NCBI GenBank assembly: GCA_002401655.1
Contig: NVTT01000021.1
Span: 1 to 6,259 of the forward strand
DNA from: Gammaproteobacteria bacterium
GTDB taxonomy: Bacteria > Pseudomonadota > Gammaproteobacteria > Enterobacterales > Kangiellaceae
Reading direction: 5' to 3'
DNA: 6,259 nucleotides
In this document: piece after piece, positions 1-6,194 of the stretch
How positions within the stretch are numbered: position 1 is the first letter of the stretch
How the letters are laid out: the number at the start of each line of letters is the position of its first letter
Notes under the pieces: model-generated
Seen by the model: only the letters and a program-made list of their open reading frames with translations
Databases searched by the model: none
What the model was told of the DNA's origin: nothing
Position numbers and translations under genes: made by a program

Positions 1-1637
1 CCAACCACATCAATTAAGTAAGCCGGACCCATTGGCCAACCAAACTTAGTCATGACTTTATCGATTTGTCGAAAATCTGCACCTTCGCCCATCATTAAAC
101 TAAAACCTCTAAAGTAAGGGAATAAAACACGATTCACGTAAAAACCCGGACAATCTTTCACCACGACGGCTGATTTGCCCATGGCACTAGCGTAGGCAAC
201 GGTTGAAGCAATAGTTTCATCAGACGACTTTGCGCCTCGAATAATTTCGACCAACGGCATTTTGTGAACCGGATTAAAGAAATGCATTCCACAGAAATTT
301 TCTGGACGCTTTAAATTAGTCGCTAATAAATCAATTGAAATGGTTGAAGTGTTCGATGTCAAAATCGCATCATCGGCTATATGGCCTTCTATCTCCTGTA
401 AAACAATATCTTTTACTTTTGCATTTTCTACTACCGCTTCGACTACTAGGTCAACATTTTTGATGGCCGAGTAATCTAATGTTGGAGTAATCGTAGCCAC
501 AATTTTCGCCATTTTATCGGCTTTTAATTTCCCAATTTTAACGCCTTTACTAAGAATTTTAATCGCTTCGTTCATGCCTAAATCAAGCGCAGGTTGGTTG
601 ATATCTTTCATCACAACCGGAATTCCTTTGCTAGCAGACTGATAAGCTATTCCGCCGCCCATAATCCCCGCACCAATAACCGCCGCTTGTTTAACTTGCT
701 TAGTGGCTGTTTTCGTAGCAATTTTTGCCTTGCCTTTAATCAACTGATCGCTCAAAAAGATTTGTACCATCGCTCTTGCTTGAGAGGTTTGGCAAACTTT
801 AACGAATCCTTCGTGTTCTACTTTTAATGCATCATCTCTCGACATACGAGCCGCTTTTTCGATGACGTTTATAGCCTCCATTGGCGCTGGGTAATGAGGC
901 ATTGCTTTTGCACCTACAACGCCTTTAGCCACATTAAACGCCATTAAACTTTCTAATTTGTTCAATTTTAATGGTGCTTGTTTGACTGCTCGACGGTTTT
1001 TCCAGTCTAACTTTCCATCAGCCGCATCACTCACCATTTGAATGGCGGTATCTTTTAATAATTCCGGTGCAACAACTGAATCAATAGCGCCTACTTTTAA
1101 CGCATTTTCAGGTTTTTGCGGTTTTGCCGTAGCAATCCATTCAATCGCATTATCTGCTCCAATTAATCTTGGCAAACGAGTAGTCCCACCAAAACCTGGA
1201 ATAATGCCTAATTGAGTTTCAGGTAGTCCGACTCTGGCAGCCGGAGAGGCAATTCTGAAATCACAGGATAGCGCCATTTCCATACCGCCGCCGAGGGCAA
1301 ATCCACCAATAGCACACGCCGTGGGGAAAGGTAAATCTTCAAAACTGCTAAAAATAGCATTCGCTTCCACACACCAAGCAATCATTTGCTCTTCTGTTTC
1401 GTCAAACATAGCCAAAAATTCATTGATATCAGCACCAACAATGAACACGCCTTTTGCACTGGTAACAATCGCACCGCGTATACCATCGGTTGAGGATAGT
1501 TTTTCGATTACTTGTTTTAATTCTTCTAAAGTCGCTTTATCAAACTTATTAACTGAACCACTTTGACTATCGAATATTACTTCCGCTATGCCGTTATCAA
1601 GCATTTCACAGCGAAGAGATTGACCTTCATATATCAT
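1..1637 (-). CDS. fadB: Fatty acid oxidation complex subunit alpha FadB (3' end outside window)
   Basis: FadB is the cytoplasmic multifunctional subunit of aerobic fatty acid beta-oxidation, carrying enoyl-CoA hydratase and L-3-hydroxyacyl-CoA dehydrogenase activities and pairing with the thiolase FadA. I translated the strand by hand: it opens with [20 protein letters not shown], the FadB-type N-terminus, and stays open for 545 codons to the window edge; the family is about 720 residues, so the C-terminal dehydrogenase part is missing. The hydratase half (about 1-190) has GFALGGGME with Glu120 and GLPE with Glu140, matching the two catalytic glutamates of E. coli FadB (119 and 139). The NAD-binding loop GAGIMGGG lies at 322-329, and GMHFFNP contains His452, matching E. 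coli His450. No internal stop or frameshift was seen. ATG at 1637 follows GGAG (1645-1648) by 7 nt. FadJ is less likely because of the N-terminus and the divergent pepQ. A fadA gene would be expected just beyond the left edge. Confidence 0.97.
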   Translation of the reverse strand, partial: MIYEGQSLRCEMLDNGIAEVIFDSQSGSVNKFDKATLEELKQVIEKLSSTDGIRGAIVTSAKGVFIVGADINEFLAMFDETEEQMIAWCVEANAIFSSFEDLPFPTACAIGGFALGGGMEMALSCDFRIASPAARVGLPETQLGIIPGFGGTTRLPRLIGADNAIEWIATAKPQKPENALKVGAIDSVVAPELLKDTAIQMVSDAADGKLDWKNRRAVKQAPLKLNKLESLMAFNVAKGVVGAKAMPHYPAPMEAINVIEKAARMSRDDALKVEHEGFVKVCQTSQARAMVQIFLSDQLIKGKAKIATKTATKQVKQAAVIGAGIMGGGIAYQSASKGIPVVMKDINQPALDLGMNEAIKILSKGVKIGKLKADKMAKIVATITPTLDYSAIKNVDLVVEAVVENAKVKDIVLQEIEGHIADDAILTSNTSTISIDLLATNLKRPENFCGMHFFNPVHKMPLVEIIRGAKSSDETIASTVAYASAMGKSAVVVKDCPGFYVNRVLFPYFRGFSLMMGEGADFRQIDKVMTKFGWPMGPAYLIDVV

Positions 1638-1755
1638 TCGTTTGCTCCGTTTGTTGCATTGTTTTCAATCAAGTGGGTAGAGTTTAGTCTTTAAAAATAG
1701 AAAAGGTTACCTACTTTCACTGGATTGCTGGGAATTAGACTATTTTGGTGACCCG

Positions 1756-1783
1756 ATTATAACTAGATAAACTGACAATTCAA
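1756..1783 (-). promoter_or_regulatory. Predicted sigma-70 promoter of fadB
   Basis: On the minus strand a perfect TATAAT (plus 1756-1761) lies 16 nt downstream of TTGAAT (plus 1778-1783). Shifting the -35 box by one base gives TTTGAA with a 17-nt spacer. Transcription would begin near 1749, leaving a leader of about 110 nt before the fadB ATG. The -35 box is part of the palindrome at 1778-1797, so a protein bound there should block RNA polymerase. The promoter is predicted by eye only. Confidence 0.6.
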
Positions 1784-1797
1784 ACAGTTGTTTGAAT
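1778..1797. promoter_or_regulatory. PsrA-type operator, 20-bp perfect palindrome
   Basis: The sequence ATTCAAACAGTTGTTTGAAT has two 9-bp arms that are perfect reverse complements around a 2-nt centre. Its core, CAAAC-N4-GTTTG at 1781-1794, fits the published PsrA recognition pattern (G/C)AAAC-N(2-4)-GTTT(G/C). PsrA is a TetR-family repressor released by long-chain fatty acids or acyl-CoA, and it controls beta-oxidation genes in several gammaproteobacteria. The site overlaps the -35 box of the fadB promoter, which suits repression of fadB in the absence of fatty acid. The palindrome is seen directly; the identity of the regulator is inference, as no psrA gene is in the window. Confidence 0.65.
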
Positions 1798-1803
1798 GAA
1801 GTT

Positions 1804-1815
1804 GAACGATCGTTC
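1804..1815. promoter_or_regulatory. Second palindrome, possible operator of unknown regulator
   Basis: GAACGATCGTTC is a perfect 12-bp palindrome beginning 7 bp to the right of the PsrA-type site, upstream of both divergent promoters. Its form suits a small dimeric regulator, for example of the TetR family, but it does not fit the PsrA pattern and I cannot assign a protein. It could serve either fadB or the rightward operon. Confidence 0.3.
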
Positions 1816-1867
1816 GCTTTCCATCACGAATCAACATTGTTTTTACCCTAAAAGACTATGTATTCGG

Positions 1868-1873
1868 TATACT
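1868..1873 (+). promoter_or_regulatory. Candidate -10 box of the rightward operon
   Basis: TATACT fits the sigma-70 -10 consensus in five of six positions and lies 44 nt before the ATG at 1918. The -35 side is poor: the best candidates, such as TTTACC at 1842-1847 or TTACCC at 1843-1848, need a 19-20 nt spacer. The promoter may therefore be weak or depend on an activator. No better rightward promoter was seen between 1640 and 1917. Confidence 0.4.
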
Positions 1874-1917
1874 GCTAGGATTCAGTCTTAAGTTTATAAT
1901 TGAAACGGAGAACTCCA

Positions 1918-2445
1918 ATGAAAACAGATGTTGAACAACTCTCTACCTATAAAAGCGTTCATTTAAATAGTAACAACGTCAAAACTCACTTTATTGGTGT
2001 GCCAATGATTGTTTGGGCTTTAATGGTGCTTTTGAGTTTGGTTCAATTACCAGTGAGCATACCTAATCTAGACACTCCTCTAAACCTAGCGGTGGTCGCT
2101 TTTACCGGCGTTCTTATTTACTATTTTATGTTAAACATCAGCTTGGCTATCGGACAAATCGTTTTTATAGTCCCAGCACTTTATAGCGCGCATTTAGTTT
2201 CATTAACCACTGACGCTCTGTGGATAGCACTTGGCGTTTTTGTTATCGGTTGGATAATCCAATTTATTGGGCATCACTTTGAGAAAGCTAAACCCGCATT
2301 TGTTGACGATCTTAATCAATTGTTAATTGGCCCTTTTTTTATTATGGCAGAAACATTTTTTATGTTTGGCGCTTTAAAAAAATTAGACGATGAGATTACA
2401 CCGCTAGCAATTGAAAAGAGACGTGCTTTTGAGGCGAAAAAATAA
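1918..2445 (+). CDS. Mpo1-like (DUF962 / YGL010w family) membrane protein
   Basis: This 175-residue protein belongs to the family of yeast Mpo1, an iron-dependent dioxygenase that shortens 2-hydroxy fatty acids by one carbon (alpha-oxidation). The family pattern is visible: Y11, H15, N20 and H24 in an N-terminal Y-H-N-H-x-x-G-x-P stretch ending at P29, then QFIGHHFEKAKPA at 115-127 with H119, H120 and E122, then GP at 138-139. Hydrophobic segments at about 27-45, 55-74, 78-96 and 99-118, plus one near 133-153, indicate an inner-membrane protein. The ATG at 1918 is chosen over an in-frame TTG at 1900 because GGAG at 1907-1910 is 7 nt before it. The stop is 1 nt before the pepQ ATG, so the two are surely co-transcribed. 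Enzyme activity is known for the yeast protein; the bacterial substrate here is inference. Confidence 0.85.
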   Translation: MKTDVEQLSTYKSVHLNSNNVKTHFIGVPMIVWALMVLLSLVQLPVSIPNLDTPLNLAVVAFTGVLIYYFMLNISLAIGQIVFIVPALYSAHLVSLTTDALWIALGVFVIGWIIQFIGHHFEKAKPAFVDDLNQLLIGPFFIMAETFFMFGALKKLDDEITPLAIEKRRAFEAKK

Positions 2446-2446
2446 C

Positions 2447-3784
2447 ATGACGCAAAACATTTCGGAACTTTATTCTCAGCATATTGATGATCTTTTATTG
2501 AGACACAGAAAGATTATGTCTGAGCATAATGTTGATACTCTATTAATACCATCTGGCGTTCCTTTATCGATTTATTTAGATGATATGAATTATCCGTTTA
2601 AATCGAGTTTTTTATTTCGGACTTATTTACCTTTAACTGAAGTAGCTGATAGTTATTTAGTCATTCCCAAAACAGGCATGCCGACGTTAATTTATTATCA
2701 GCCGATTGATTTTTGGCATACTCCGCCAAGTGATCCAAACGATTTTTGGTCTCCTCATTTTGATATAAAAATCATTACTCAGTTTGAACAAGCTTTGGAA
2801 TTCTTCCCTGACAATAAAGACTCTACATTATTACTGGGTGAACATACTCAATTAACTAAAAAGCTAAATGTAATTACAGAGAATAATAATTCCCTAATCA
2901 ACAAAATTTATTGGCAACGCGCCTACAAAAGCGATTATGAAATAGAATGTCTGAAACAAGCCAACCGTAATGCTACTTTTGCTCACAAAGTTGCAGAAGA
3001 ACAATTTAGATTAGGAAAAAGTGAACTACAAATACACCTCGCTTATCTGGAAGCCTCAGGCGTTTTAGAGCATCAATTGCCCTACGGTAACATTGTTGCA
3101 TTAAACGAACATGCTTCAATTCTTCATTACATGGAGTGCAGTGCAAATAATGTTGAGCAACATCAATCATTTTTAATCGATGCCGGTGTTAGCTTTAATG
3201 GATATCACTCGGACATTACTCGTACTTATTCTTATAAAAATGATGAATTTGCTGACTTGGTAGTAGCGATGAATGAAATGCAGTTAAGTTGTATCGATTC
3301 TATTAAAAATGGCCAAGATTATTGTGATTTACATATTGATGCCCACTGTAAAATTGCTGAAATAATTAACCAATTTGGTTTTGTTGATATGTCTGCGAGT
3401 GCAATGGTGGAGTCAGGCATCAGTGGTGCATTTTTCCCGCATGGTTTAGGTCATTTAATTGGTTTGCAAGTACATGATGTTGGCGGTCAATTTGCCGATG
3501 AAACGGGAAAGCCAAATCCTCCGCCCAGTGAGCACCCTTTCTTAAGAAGCACTCGAAAAATGGAAACTTCCATGGCGTTTACGATAGAGCCAGGACTTTA
3601 TTTTATAGAATCTTTATTAAAACAATATCGAAACTCAGGAGAAAATAGCCAGCATTCTTCATTATTCAATTGGGATAAAATTGAATCCTTTATGCCTTAT
3701 GGCGGAATTAGAATTGAAGACGATATTATTATTGAGGAAAATGGCATATTAAACTTAACTAGAGATGCCTTTGCAGAGTTATAA
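2447..3784 (+). CDS. pepQ: Xaa-Pro dipeptidase (prolidase) PepQ
   Basis: PepQ is a cytoplasmic metalloenzyme that splits dipeptides with C-terminal proline; the bacterial type can also hydrolyse some organophosphate esters. The protein is 445 residues, against 443 in E. coli. The N-terminal half has the PepQ-specific YLDD and YPFK stretches, and the C-terminal half has the pita-bread metallopeptidase fold signature. Metal ligands are Asp245, Asp256, His336 (in PHGLGH, 331-336), Glu381 (TIEPG) and Glu424 (RIED), in register with E. coli 246, 257, 339, 384 and 423, so it should be active. The ATG at 2447 is used because it aligns with the E. coli start and sits 1 nt after the previous stop; GAGG at 2431-2434 is a distant ribosome site, so translational coupling is likely. 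An in-frame TTG at 2411 would add 12 residues that do not resemble the family. Confidence 0.97.
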   Translation: MTQNISELYSQHIDDLLLRHRKIMSEHNVDTLLIPSGVPLSIYLDDMNYPFKSSFLFRTYLPLTEVADSYLVIPKTGMPTLIYYQPIDFWHTPPSDPNDFWSPHFDIKIITQFEQALEFFPDNKDSTLLLGEHTQLTKKLNVITENNNSLINKIYWQRAYKSDYEIECLKQANRNATFAHKVAEEQFRLGKSELQIHLAYLEASGVLEHQLPYGNIVALNEHASILHYMECSANNVEQHQSFLIDAGVSFNGYHSDITRTYSYKNDEFADLVVAMNEMQLSCIDSIKNGQDYCDLHIDAHCKIAEIINQFGFVDMSASAMVESGISGAFFPHGLGHLIGLQVHDVGGQFADETGKPNPPPSEHPFLRSTRKMETSMAFTIEPGLYFIESLLKQYRNSGENSQHSSLFNWDKIESFMPYGGIRIEDDIIIEENGILNLTRDAFAEL

Positions 3785-4394
3785 CGTCCCCTCTTCAGCC
3801 ATTGAAGTAGAAGAGATTTTAAAGGGTAGCCAATTCATTACTCGCGTTCAAAATGTTTCTACTAGCAAGGATGCTAAAGCGTTTATTAAAGCTTTAAAAA
3901 CTTCATTTCCAGAAGCAAGTCATCACTGCTGGGCTTATATAGTCGGTAATCCTAACTCTACTACATTGATTGGTTGCAGTGATGACGGCGAGCCATCTGG
4001 CACCGCAGGAAAACCGATGCTTCACGTGTTAAAGCATGCAATGATTGGCGATATCGTTATTGTTATTACTCGTTATTTCGGTGGTACTAAACTGGGAACG
4101 GGCGGACTGGCGAGAGCATACGGAGGCGGTGTTAAACGGGCGTTAGAAAAACTAACAACTGAAGAAAAAATCCATTATACAAAATTAGCATTTTACCTTG
4201 ATTACTCTCAACAAAAAGATTTTGAACATCTATTAGAAACCTACCAATCAGATAATCTTGTCGTCAATTATTCGAGTAAATTAGAAGTATCTATCGAACT
4301 AGCCAACTCTGAAACTGCAGAATTTAAACAAGCACTTATCAATCTTTGTAAAGGAGATGTTGAGTGGATCAAAAAGATTAATAATATTAACTAA
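3765..4394 (+). CDS. yigZ: YigZ / IMPACT family protein
   Basis: The 209-residue protein is the YigZ member of the IMPACT (UPF0029) family. Eukaryotic IMPACT modulates Gcn2 signalling; the role of bacterial YigZ is not settled. Family hallmarks are FIT at 24-26, HHCWAY at 53-58, DDGEPSGTAGKP at 73-84 and RYFGGTKLGTGGLARAYGGG at 103-122, followed by the small C-terminal alpha/beta domain from about 135 on. Length matches E. coli YigZ (about 205). The ATG lies inside the end of pepQ, a 20-nt overlap, with only a weak AGAG at 3761-3764 in front, so translation is probably coupled to pepQ. The pepQ-yigZ order is the one found in E. coli. Confidence 0.95.
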   Translation: MPLQSYNVPSSAIEVEEILKGSQFITRVQNVSTSKDAKAFIKALKTSFPEASHHCWAYIVGNPNSTTLIGCSDDGEPSGTAGKPMLHVLKHAMIGDIVIVITRYFGGTKLGTGGLARAYGGGVKRALEKLTTEEKIHYTKLAFYLDYSQQKDFEHLLETYQSDNLVVNYSSKLEVSIELANSETAEFKQALINLCKGDVEWIKKINNIN

Positions 4395-4410
4395 AAACTC
4401 AGTGCAAATT

Positions 4411-4779
4411 ATGGAACACTATTTACTAGTAAAAAATATTCACATCGCTACGGCAGTTTTATCACTTGTTGGTTTTTGCATACGTGGTTGGTGGATGTTT
4501 AATGAAAATGAGTTATTGCAAAATAAGTTTGTGAAAATATTTCCCCATATCAATGATACAATTTTATTAAGCTGTGCCATTTATCTATCAATAATAAGTA
4601 CACTTTATCCTTTTATGGTTGGATGGTTAGGGGCCAAAGTTTTACTATTAATAGGCTATATTCTTGCTGGAACTATTGCTTTAAAACGTGGAAAAACAAG
4701 GCAAGTGAGAGCGATTTCGTTTATTCTAGCAATTTTCTGTGTCGGCACTATATTTTTATTAGCTATATTCAAGCCCTAA
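4411..4779 (+). CDS. SirB2-family membrane protein
   Basis: This is a 122-residue, mostly hydrophobic protein with about four membrane helices (roughly 5-28, 47-66, 68-90 and 98-119). It matches the SirB2 family (named from a Salmonella locus affecting invasion-gene expression; molecular role unclear) in its family-type residues: a K-x-x-H start (K8, H11), R25 closing helix 1, P45-H46 and D49 before helix 2, W72 and K76 before helix 3, then Y83 and G87. The ATG at 4411 gives the usual family N-terminus but has no clear ribosome site. Upstream in-frame ATG (4357) and TTG (4360) codons lie within the yigZ end beside AAGGAG (4351-4356), with spacing too short to be convincing. The gene follows the yigZ stop by 16 nt, where E. 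coli has trkH, and probably ends the operon. Confidence 0.8.
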   Translation: MEHYLLVKNIHIATAVLSLVGFCIRGWWMFNENELLQNKFVKIFPHINDTILLSCAIYLSIISTLYPFMVGWLGAKVLLLIGYILAGTIALKRGKTRQVRAISFILAIFCVGTIFLLAIFKP

Positions 4780-5134
4780 AATAAAATGTTATTTTTCGAA
4801 TAAATCTAAAAGTATATAGAATCCATGATAAGCAACCTCCAAGAAGTAAAGTCAAAAACACGAAAATGTCTATCAAATTATTTTTGCTAATGACTTCCGA
4901 ATTCAAACTATCAATACGAAGTAAAAGTATAGATTGTTCATGCAAACAAAGAGCCGAAACGTATACTGGATCAACCGAGTGAGAGTATATAGAAAAATAG
5001 TACTTATACCCTGACTCTAGTTTGATAAAAATATCACTTGGTGATTTCAATTCAACTAAGAAAGACATAACCAAAACAACTAGGGAAATCATTAAACCTA
5101 GCTGAACCCACTCTAATAGTTTTAAATTTTTCAT
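4769..5134 (-). CDS. Hypothetical two-helix membrane protein
   Basis: I do not recognise this 121-residue protein. It has a hydrophobic helix at about 10-28, a polar central part of about 58 residues (29-86) and a second helix at about 88-108, with basic residues at both ends (K2, K5; R110, R113, K114). By the positive-inside rule both ends would be cytoplasmic and the middle periplasmic. The middle holds a single cysteine (C63) and several aromatic residues (YKYYFSIY, 43-50). It starts 37 nt after the yihG stop on the same strand, so it is probably co-transcribed, and its 3' end overlaps that of sirB2 by 11 bp. An in-frame stop lies just upstream, so the ATG at 5134 is the earliest possible start; no Shine-Dalgarno sequence precedes it. 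It looks real because it fills the gap and has a coherent membrane topology, but family support is lacking. Confidence 0.6.
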   Translation of the reverse strand: MKNLKLLEWVQLGLMISLVVLVMSFLVELKSPSDIFIKLESGYKYYFSIYSHSVDPVYVSALCLHEQSILLLRIDSLNSEVISKNNLIDIFVFLTLLLGGCLSWILYTFRFIRKITFYFRA

Positions 5135-5171
5135 ATTGATTTAAGCACTAGAGGCTATATTTTGTGCTGTC

Positions 5172-6065
5172 TTAACTTCGCCAGCGATCAAGCTGAGCAT
5201 CCTTCTCTTCCCACATTCCATTCACCCATTTTTGAACCTTTCGTCTATTTTCACTGCTTTCAATATAACTACCTTGAACTTCTTCTGGTATGACAATTAA
5301 CTTAGCTTTAACGTGAATATAATTTAGCTCACCCGTCATAAAATCCCAAAAACTGGGCGAGGGATGTCTTGGATAGTCAATAGTGATATCTAATACCTGC
5401 TTGATTTCATTTCCCATTAAGGTCAAAACGTATCCCACGCCACCCGCTTTTGGCTTCAATAAATTGGTGAACTTTGAAGACTGATTATCATGTTTTTCAG
5501 ACGTAAATCGAGTGCCTTCAGGAAAGTTCATAATAGAAATAGGAATAGTTTTAAATTTCTCACAGGCTTTACGAGTGGTTTCAAAATCTTGACCTTTCTT
5601 GTGGGGGTTTTTCTTAATGTAAGATTTTGAAAAACGCTTCATAAAGGGAAAGTCTAATGCCCACCAAGCTAATCCTAGAACAGGCACCCAAAGTAATTGC
5701 TGTTTTAAGAAGAATTTTAGAAAAGGTACCTTTCCATTAAGCACTTTTTGTAAAACTAAGATATCAACCCAACTTTGATGGTTTGACATCACTAAATACC
5801 ATTCTTTTGTTGAAAGGTTTTCGGGTAATTCGATTTGCCAGTCAATTGGGCTAGCCAATTTTAATGTTAATGAGTTAATCGAAATCCAATTGCTTGCACT
5901 AGCATTTAACAACTTATCGCAAATTCGTTTCACCATAGATAAAGGCAAAAAGAATTTAAAGATAGCGAAAGCAAAAATGGGAATCACCCAAAATAGCGTA
6001 TTAATAACGTGGAGAAAAAAGGATATAGATCCAACCAGTATTTTCGGCAAAAATTTAGATAACAT
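5172..6065 (-). CDS. yihG: YihG-type 1-acyl-sn-glycerol-3-phosphate acyltransferase
   Basis: This membrane-bound acyltransferase of the PlsC/LPLAT superfamily should transfer an acyl chain to lysophosphatidic acid, forming phosphatidic acid for phospholipid synthesis. The 297 residues begin with a hydrophobic helix (about 10-40). The catalytic motif NHQSWVD lies at 95-101 (His96, Asp101) and the glycerol-phosphate-binding motif FPEGTR at 181-186. Between them, FFLKQQLLWVPVLGLAWWAL and the following FPFMKR stretch closely follow E. coli YihG, as does NLLKPKAGG near 202-210, making YihG a better fit than PlsC itself. In E. coli YihG acts beside PlsC and affects acyl composition; the same here is inference. 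The ATG at 6065 has no Shine-Dalgarno sequence but no in-frame start exists close upstream. It is followed by the small membrane protein at 4769-5134. Confidence 0.92.
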   Translation of the reverse strand: MLSKFLPKILVGSISFFLHVINTLFWVIPIFAFAIFKFFLPLSMVKRICDKLLNASASNWISINSLTLKLASPIDWQIELPENLSTKEWYLVMSNHQSWVDILVLQKVLNGKVPFLKFFLKQQLLWVPVLGLAWWALDFPFMKRFSKSYIKKNPHKKGQDFETTRKACEKFKTIPISIMNFPEGTRFTSEKHDNQSSKFTNLLKPKAGGVGYVLTLMGNEIKQVLDITIDYPRHPSPSFWDFMTGELNYIHVKAKLIVIPEEVQGSYIESSENRRKVQKWVNGMWEEKDAQLDRWRS

Positions 6066-6096
6066 ATTGATACGGAGCCATAAAGGTATTAGACAT
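6055..6096 (-). other. Possible 13-codon upstream ORF overlapping the yihG start
   Basis: The ATG in the second copy of the repeat (6096-6094) opens a short frame, MSNTFMAPYQYVI then TAA, which ends 11 nt inside yihG in a different frame. It exists because the repeat carries an ATG in each copy and the 31-bp period is not a multiple of three. Whether it is translated cannot be told from the sequence; it has no ribosome-binding site of its own. Confidence 0.2.
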
Positions 6097-6105
6097 ATTG
6101 ATACG
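6062..6105. repeat. Direct repeat of ACATATTGATACG, 31-bp period
   Basis: Two identical 13-bp copies occupy 6062-6074 and 6093-6105. With gaps the similarity extends on both sides (TAG before, GAG after). The left copy contains the yihG start codon on the minus strand (ATCAATATG) and the right copy lies in its leader. The period equals about three helical turns. The repeat could be a small tandem duplication of the translation start region or a pair of protein-binding sites. Confidence 0.6.
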
Positions 6106-6133
6106 AGACTTGCAGTTGCGGGACAAAAAAGTG

Positions 6134-6139
6134 ATTATA
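6134..6139 (-). promoter_or_regulatory. Candidate -10 box of yihG
   Basis: A perfect minus-strand TATAAT lies about 70 nt before the yihG ATG. The -35 region, 17 nt further up, reads TTAAAT, a weak match that is partly replaced by the palindrome at 6144-6157 lying in the spacer. Transcription would start near 6127 and give a leader of about 60 nt containing the direct repeat. Confidence 0.45.
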
Positions 6140-6143
6140 CGCC

Positions 6144-6157
6144 TTTAAACGTTTAAA
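6144..6157. promoter_or_regulatory. 14-bp perfect palindrome in the yihG/ubiK control region
   Basis: TTTAAACGTTTAAA is a perfect palindrome lying immediately upstream of the yihG -10 box and about 38 bp before the ubiK ATG. Its position between the presumed -35 and -10 of yihG would suit a repressor site, but AT-rich DNA produces such palindromes by chance fairly often and I cannot name a regulator. Confidence 0.3.
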
Positions 6158-6194
6158 TTTAACCTAATCACAGTAAATAAAAAGGTAAACACCT

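Noticed and set aside
594..827. 77-codon plus-strand open frame
   Set aside because: Lies entirely inside fadB on the opposite strand; fadB motifs on the minus strand are intact and the plus-strand peptide resembles no known family.
1321..1566. 81-codon plus-strand open frame
   Set aside because: Antisense to the conserved hydratase domain of fadB; no ribosome site or family likeness.
1771..1800. Enteric-type FadR operator in the fadB control region
   Set aside because: The region contains ACTGACAATTC but not the TGGTCNGACNTGTT-like core; the palindrome present fits PsrA instead.
2411..2446. 12-residue N-terminal extension of PepQ from a TTG codon
   Set aside because: It would overlap the preceding gene by 35 nt, and the ATG at 2447 matches the known PepQ N-terminus and length.
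4778..4796. AT-only hairpin (AAAATAA / TTATTTT, 4-nt loop) between the converging genes, as a bidirectional terminator
   Set aside because: The stem has no G-C pair, and it lies within the coding end of the leftward gene; too weak to call as an intrinsic terminator.
5145..5167. 5-bp inverted repeat (AGCAC / GTGCT) between yihG and the small membrane gene, as a terminator
   Set aside because: Short stem with a loop of about 15 nt and no following T run.
5890..6156. 88-codon plus-strand open frame over the yihG start and its promoter
   Set aside because: Antisense to the yihG N-terminus, begins with a non-ATG codon without ribosome site, and covers the control region; best explained as a chance frame.
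6168..6172. CRP half site TCACA upstream of ubiK
   Set aside because: No matching TGTGA half at the required 6-bp distance.
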